Of a DNA stretch of 64,000 nt, positions 57,690 through 64,000 are shown piece after piece. Below the pieces are notes generated by a model. It was not told the DNA's origin, searched no databases, and saw nothing but the letters and a program-made list of their open reading frames with translations. Positions within the stretch are counted from its first letter, which is position 1; every line of letters begins with the position of its first letter. The position numbers and the translations under genes are program-made. The DNA is from Symsagittifera roscoffensis (Eukaryota; Xenacoelomorpha; Acoela; Convolutidae), in the NCBI RefSeq assembly GCF_963678635.1, contig NC_087064.1, positions 49,583,346 to 49,647,345 of the forward strand, given 5' to 3'.

Positions 57690-59610
57690 TTTCAGATTGT
57701 GACATTCGACCAGAATGACGGTTAAAACGCGCGACGACAACAAAATATTATTGATAGCAGCCGAGTGGGAAAATTGGCAGTGTGACGATTTAACCGCGTT
57801 TATCGTTCAAATTAACAAATTGGGAGAGGTCAATTTGGAGTGACAAAACAATTTTTTAAATTTCGATTTGCGTGTGCATGACACGTAACAATTTAAATTT
57901 TCGTCAACACTGAAAACCGCTAAAACTAGCAAGATGTACGAGAAATTAAAGCGAACGACCGAATTATAATTGACGAAACTTACGGAAGAACATTCCGAAC
58001 TGTAACGACTGAAACGGTACAATCGATACCGAGCAATTATTGAGAATTCGGAGGGGTAACGGAAGGATTTTACTACCCTTCCAAATGGTCGACAAGACCG
58101 CTCTTCGTGCGATTCCGAAAAAACGGAAGGGTATCAGAAAGAAACTGAAACTGTATCTTTAACAGCTTTTAGCTTCCGGATATACTCTAAACTCAATCAA
58201 ATAACATTAATGCTCGTTTTCAGATAATGAGAAGCTAAGATTTGAGGGAAAGGGATGATCCATCTCCGATAGATATGATGATTTTTATCTTCTGAACAAA
58301 AACAATTGTATTATGATAATAAGTAGAAGCCCTGTTTTTGGGAGTGACCTCGTGGTCTGGGGATACTAAGACCCAGCCATGAGCTCACTATTTTTTGCAT
58401 ATAAGTGAGTTAATTAGAGCGTTTTGATCGAAGCCGGAAACAGGCATGTAACTAAGTTAATTTAACCGATCTGACGGATAGCCCAAAAGAGTAATGACTT
58501 TGTCGACACGATGTTAAGGAACCATATATAGAAATGGCATTGGAAGAGAAGGTTAAAAGCATGTGAAGATGTGTTAGGACGCTAGCCAGTCGTTTCACAA
58601 ACTAGCTTTTCTTTCCGTCGGTATGTACTTCCGGGCTGATGATACAGATACCAGATTTGCGGAACAACTACTGGTTCCGCACTTAACATATGTGAACTTG
58701 GACCAGAATGTACGGAAATGCAAAGTCAGAACTCGAATTTTTATTGTGACATTGGAGTGGGACGATTAACGATTTTAACGGATTAGCGGTGTTAACCGTG
58801 CATTTTAACGAACGAGGAAGGGTTAGTTTGAGCTTACATGTAAATTTTTAAAATTTCGATTCAGACGTGAAACACACGTAACTTTTTTTATCTTTCACGC
58901 ACACTGGCAACGGCGAACACAGAAAAACAGTTTTCTCAACGAGAACAAAATTAAAAATAGCCAGAGAAGAGTCAGACGAGAAATACGAACGGTAAGAGAA
59001 CTATTGTGACCGACAACCATTCCGAGTTGTAGCGATTGGGCCGCTACAATCGTTTCAACCCGAATCCCGAGACTTAGGAAGAGTGTTGGTGCATCGTGTC
59101 CAGCCTTCCTGAAAGAAATAGGAGCGTTTTTTTTCCCGGATTCCAGAATCCGGAGCGGTCTCGGGATGAGAACGCAAACTGTATTTTATAAACTTTTAGC
59201 TTCCTGAAGATGTCCTGAGTGGAATTCATTTAACATCTAAATTCACTTTCAGATTACGAGAAGCTAGTAGTTAAGGGAAAAAGTTGATCCATCTTGGATG
59301 GAGATGATGACTTTTATCTACTGAACAAAAACAATATTAATATAATAAATAAGTAGTAGCCTCGTTTTTAGGAGTGACCTCGTGGTCTGGGGATACTGAG
59401 ACCCAGCCATCAGCTCACAATTTTTGCATATAATTGAGTTAATTAGAGCGTTTTGATCGAAGCCGGAGACAGTAACGTGTTTTGTTGACCCGATGTTGGA
59501 AAGACCACCAAAAGAACTGGTTTTGGCAGAGACGGTGAAAAGCATGTAGTTTCGACGTTGGTCAGTCGATTTAGAACCTAGCTTTATTTTCCGTCGATAT
59601 GTACTTGCGG
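57690..59610. repeat. Diverged ~1.03-kb direct duplication
   Basis: GGAGTGACCTCGTGGTCTGG at 58341 and 59371 (offset 1,030) anchors two roughly 900-bp copies. Other shared blocks, in order, are AAATTTCGATT, CATTCCGA-TTGTA, CTTTTAGCTTCC, CAGAT-A-GAGAAGCTA and GTTAATTAGAGCGTTTTGATC. A third anchor is TTCCGTCG-TATGTACTT. It could be duplicated LTR-type sequence of the retroelement to the right. Confidence 0.65.
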
Positions 59611-61561
59611 GCGAATGCTACATAGATGTTTTTATGGCGCTCCTGGGTGTTATTCTTTTTTAACATGATGACCGGTAGAACCGTTAACGAGCACTCCGCG
59701 CCGGCGCTGAGCGGATGCCTCAAAATAAGACCCTTACCACCGGGGTGGAAGGGTGTTCGGAACGCGGAAGTCTTCCGGATTCCCGAAAACACCTTTTTAA
59801 CCTAGTTAAGAACGAAATCCACGTACCAGGAAGGGTGGGAAGATTGGCTGTCCCGTCGTTCCCTGAAAGGTTTGTGACCAAAAAAAATTTAAAGATATAT
59901 AGGAAACAAAAAGTAGTATAGTACCTAAGAAAAACATAAAAATAACCGAAAAAAAAAAGCAAAAAAAAATAAAGTCAGTAGAAATCATCCCCCCAGACGA
60001 GATGTGATCCGACCCTACCGTTTATTGTTGTTAGATATATTGTTATTACAGGCACTTATATCAGTCAGGATCGTTACGATCAAACTTGTGGCCTGTTTCT
60101 GGTGCTTGTACTGAAGGGCTATTTGAGTTTTTAAGCACGTTAATGCTAATTTGCGCTCAATCCAGAAGGTCTCGCGATTAGAGAAGAAGACTGATCCGGC
60201 AAGCAGTGCAAGGAGCGACAAGAAGGGGCCCAAGGAGAACAACAATCGACTGTTTGGTATCCTTAACAAATTTTGTATCCCTTTTGGTGCAAAAAGTAAG
60301 ATATTAATCTGTGGGGGGCTCAACAGTGACTGCACTGAAGTGACCCTACACCGAGTTGCGAATTTCCGATTTAAGCACCTGAAATCGGGTATTGAACAAG
60401 CCCAGAGGGGTATAATATGACTAGTATTACTATTTATACAGGCTATAATAAAATTCCCATACCGTTTTTCATTGAAAAACAAAGTAAGCAGACCGGTTTT
60501 CAGGGTCAAAATAGCGATACTTTGATCCCCCACAAATCCCGATTTTTGAGATATCGATAATTTTTGAAACAAAAAAAGGCGCCGAATTAGTTAGTTACAT
60601 TGTAACTGTTTTTTTATAATTAGTAGAACCGGTTAACTTTAGTTCGGAAGTGGTTGGAACTAATTGGGTACCGTAAACTCGAATTTTCTTGATTTTTGAA
60701 AAAAAAACTAAACGCTACAAAAAAGAATATTTTTGAGTTAGGACAGTAAAAGTTGTTGTTAGGACAACGTAAACTTGTGAATCGACAGGTTTTAAAGCCC
60801 GTTTGCCAATAAATTTCCGGTTTATAGTGAAATCGAACTTAACGCGTTTGATTTAGTGAATTCATCAATCCAGAAGGGTCTAAATAGCATTGTCTTCGGC
60901 AAGTTGTTTCATCTGGAATGTTTAAGATCGAGTTTTTTTTGCAATTAACTAGAAAAGTATTGGCCTTTTGAGCTCGGATCAATTATTTTTAGGTCGAAAA
61001 GATAAGAATTGCTAAAAAAAGTTAGGCGGAACTTATAAGTGAGAAAATTTTTGAACCTAAACAAAAGACGTTTTGGCTAATAACTTTGGAACTACTGGAC
61101 AGATCCAGTTGATCTTGTTACCATTAGATTAGAAATATGGTGAGCTTACTCATAAAGTCTTCAATTATCCAAAGAAAATGAGGCGTAAAAATTTTTAAGG
61201 TTGTTTTTAACAAAAATACCAATTTGTAAAGGTAGACACTCCACCTTTAGGAATTTTTTTTTGGAAAGCCCTTATACCCTACCAAAGCGTAGTAACGGTT
61301 GAATGAGGCAATTTTAAGCTGTTCTATACAAAAAGGGAGGGCCAATGAACCAAAAAATTATAGTCGATTCGAAACTAGGCTAGTTAGAAGACCCTTCACA
61401 ATTGAATAGAATAGTAAAATAAGAGGCTTAACTACGATCCGGAAGGGTCTAGGGACGGAAAATACACCCTTCCTAGTAAGTTCCTACAGCATATTAGCAT
61501 CGGAGAACGTATTTGGAAAGTTCTCGGGTGAAATTTTTAAAAAGTTCCGGAAAACCTATTT
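59611..61561. other. Unassigned part of the right-hand element-like region
   Basis: Less AT-rich than the rest of the window, with recurrent GGAAGGGT motifs. Overlapping open frames on both strands (60015-60572 minus, 60151-60420 plus) have no clear family; at most one can be real. Confidence 0.4.
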
Positions 61562-61911
61562 TTGCCAATCCGGATGGGTCCCAATTTTGCCAATCCGGCG
61601 GGGTCCTATTTTGCCAAGCCGGAAGGGTCCTAAATTTGCCAATCCGGAGGGGCCCTAACTTTGCCAATCCGGAAGAGTCCCAATTTTGCCAATCCGGAGG
61701 GGTCCCGATTTTGCCAATCCGGAAGGGTTCTAGTTTGGCCAATCCGGAAGGGTCATATTTTGCCAATCCGGAAGGGTCCTAATTTTGCGAATCCGGAAGG
61801 GTCCCAATTTTGCCAATCCGGAAGGGTCCTAATTTTGCCAATCCGGAAGGGTCCTAAATTTGCCAATCCGGAAGGGTCCCAACTTTGCCAATTAGCAAGG
61901 GTGCGATTTTG
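61562..61911 (+). repeat. 25-bp minisatellite, about 14 units
   Basis: The unit TTTTGCCAATCCGGAAGGGT plus CCTAA varies at a few positions. Because 25 is not a multiple of three, all frames read through the same peptide set (ANPEGS, LPIRKG, FCQSGR) in turn, which explains the open frames on both strands here. Confidence 0.95.
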
Positions 61912-62682
61912 TTAAAACTTAAGTAGACGAAAGAAAATTAAATAGTAAAGAATATTAGGTTATTAGGTGTCAGGGTAGAAACCAGAAACTGCACTAGTAA
62001 CTTGCCTTTTAAAAAGACAAGAATAAATCAAAACAGCTCTAAGCCCGGATGTTCGCGACACTAAGTCTAATTGAAAACGGTGTTCGACACTATTTTGTGC
62101 GGATCAAAATCCAAACTTTTTTTTGGAAAAGTGATTGCCTTGAGGATTTTAGTAGGAATAGCTCGGGCAATCCGAAGGCAGACAGGTAACTCAGGACTCG
62201 GTGGGTGCAATAGACGCCCACTTGAGAAAATTAATGCCTTCAAGTTTCGTCTGTTTAGTGCGGCATTGAACAGGGAAAGCTCTTTTTTTTAGAAACAAGT
62301 TCGACTATTGTATTGCGACTGACTAAAGTACAAAACACATACATTTTTCTTTGATAATATTTTGTTCTTCCTTCGTTTTTGGTTTTAAATCAATAATATC
62401 TGTTCTTGATTGGGTAGAGAGACCACTATTTTTTAAATATATCGATATCATCAGACTGTGCTAGCTTCATATCTTACAACTAATAATCGATCATTGTGAA
62501 TAAATTGTGTACACGCTGTACTGTGATAACATAGAAGAATTCGTGTTAGTTCGATTCGACATAGAAGTATTTAAGTGAAACTTTTGGAATTAATTGTATT
62601 GGGTTTTATTATCAGTAGTCAAACAACAAGAACCTTTGCAATCGAATTGAGTGTATAGGCAGTAAGAAGTGATAAATATAAA
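61912..62682. other. Leader-like region before the gag-like frame
   Basis: No gene recognised. Its position between the minisatellite and the first ATG would suit the untranslated leader of the element. Confidence 0.35.
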
Positions 62683-63960
62683 ATGAGTCTAGACAAGCCA
62701 AGGATACCTAAACTAAGTGATAGCTCTAGAGAATTCATACCAGAGAAACAAAGAAAGATAATGAACGACCATTTTGTGGAAAGGATTGCACGAACCCGGA
62801 GCGACAAAGGGAAGAAAGTTTCAAGCTGAATTGTTGAAACCAGGAGTCAAAAGTCCTCAGAAGGACAATGGCAATATTAGAAGTAGAGGTCCATCCGTAC
62901 CCTGCCATAGATGAGAATCGGGAGGGACATGGTTTGGAAGGTAGTGGAAAAAATAAGATTAGCAAGTGAGTCTACTCCGGTAGAACAAGGCCAAGATTTT
63001 GCCACTTCCACCGGGACTCTAGACCGAGAAGAGATGTCGGAACTGTCCGACATCTCTACGGAAAACGTGGCAACTACAAGATCAAACACAGACAACACTA
63101 TGATGCATGGTGTGAAGGAGAAAACAGCAACGTCCTCCTCGATTTTAGGAAGAGTGAAGAACACTTTGGGATATTTCTTTCCATTTACCATGGGAACGGG
63201 TACAGGCGATGAAGCAGAAACCCAGGAAGAGGACGAGGACGATGACGAAAAAGATGACTTCGGATCTCAAACAAGCCTCGGTAGTTCGACTCAGGGTAAC
63301 GATGAATACACCAATGGAGAAACTGGCTCTACGGACCGATTTGGTGTGGTCAGGACAATAAGCAAGACCACAAATGGTTCAAACCAGTCAAATGATTTTG
63401 TGAGAATGACGAACTCGGAAGTGCGACCTGGGAAAACAGAAATACAGGGCCTTGCAACCTAACAGCGGATCCAGAAGCGGATTATGAAGAGACGTCGAGG
63501 CAGAGAAGTAGGACTCGAGTTTCGATCAGAGCCAAGCTGCCTGGAACCCATAGGGTGACTTCACCATTTGTGACGCCATTAGTGGACAACGGAGCATCAA
63601 TCGAAGAAGCCTTGACAGCAGAGGAGAACAGAATGAACAGATGTCCTTAAGAATGAGTGAACTAGAGAGGGTAGTCCACGTCGAGAGAGAGGAAGCCTGC
63701 GAGAAGAGATCAACCGCAACAGACAAGAAGTTAGCAGACGCGAAAAACGCTTGAAGGAGAGGACGGATGAACACTTGCCAAAAACTTGTCGCGAATGACG
63801 AGGGAAGCTGAGCAAAGAAAAGAAAGGTACGATTGAGATATGACATGGAGAAGTCAAAAATTCAGCAAGAGCAGATAATGGGGAGGCGAAATCAGGCTAT
63901 CATGGATAGGTTGGATGGGCTACTAGGAAACAGGAGTGGATCGAAGACTGCGTAAACAAA
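62683..63960 (+). pseudogene. Frameshifted gag-like protein of a probable retroelement (runs to the window end)
   Basis: ATG at 62683 opens MSLDKPRIPKLSDSSREFIP, stopped by TGA at 62827. Coding-like sequence then continues in other frames. The longest piece, 62911-63462 (183 codons), has a Ser/Thr-rich start, FFPFTMGTGTGDE and a run of acidic residues. Beyond 63463 the frame changes again near 63.65 and 63.72 kb into charged, coiled-coil-like stretches rich in Glu, Arg and Lys. No protease, polymerase or zinc knuckle is visible before the window ends, so the gag assignment is inference from layout and composition. It could also be a decayed host gene. Confidence 0.4.
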
Positions 63961-64000
63961 CTCAGGAGAACCCAGCAGGGAGCTGAAAGTGAACTTCAAT

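Noticed and set aside
60015-60572. 185-codon - strand open frame
   Set aside because: No family resemblance, and it overlaps an equally open + strand frame in the retroelement-like region; probably chance.
61494-61915. Overlapping proline/glycine-rich open frames on both strands
   Set aside because: Fully explained by the 25-bp minisatellite cycling through frames.

Overview
The window is eukaryotic and reads as an AT-rich, repeat-rich invertebrate animal genome. Coding sequence is split by GT-AG introns of 46 nt to many kb, and the genes are animal families. No rRNA, CRISPR or bacterial-style operon is present. Dispersed tRNA-derived SINE-like pieces and short introns would suit a tunicate/larvacean, but I cannot fix the lineage from sequence alone.

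Three genes can be assembled. (1) + strand, about 2.2-9.8 kb: a secreted trypsin-fold protein. Its catalytic His and Asp regions are intact, but the Ser195 position is His, so it looks like a serine protease homologue. Its exon phases do not all join, so one piece may be missing or the gene may be decaying. (2) - strand, 19,644-12,112: a three-exon CDK5RAP3 (C53/LZAP) orthologue, 539 aa, with all splice phases consistent. (3) - strand, 56,640-25,631: a MEIOC orthologue (meiosis-specific coiled-coil protein). Eight exon types join in frame to 929 aa if the triplicated exon is counted once.

Both - strand genes carry an internal triplication. In CDK5RAP3 the second intron is present three times (about 1,662-bp units). 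The breakpoints lie inside the flanking exons, which creates two 26-nt chimeric microexons with intact-looking splice sites. In MEIOC a 3,843-bp unit is repeated three times inside the intron region. Each copy contains the same 141-nt phase 0-0 exon, so the protein could carry one, two or three copies of a conserved 47-residue segment without a frameshift.

Most other sequence is repeats. There is a roughly 540-bp satellite with terminal hairpins (arrays at 35.7-47.7 kb, reverse-orientation copies at 6.3-7.6 kb). A roughly 400-bp element occurs repeatedly, always in the same orientation and often just inside 3' splice sites. A perfect 100-bp inverted repeat lies at 21.7-21.9 kb. Also present are a degenerate GATG array (26.2-27.8 kb), a 160-bp repeat family, several MITE-like elements and a cluster of tRNA-like SINEs. 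The last 6 kb (57.7-64 kb) is less AT-rich and looks like a decayed retroelement: a 1.03-kb direct duplication, a 25-bp minisatellite and a frameshifted gag-like reading frame.
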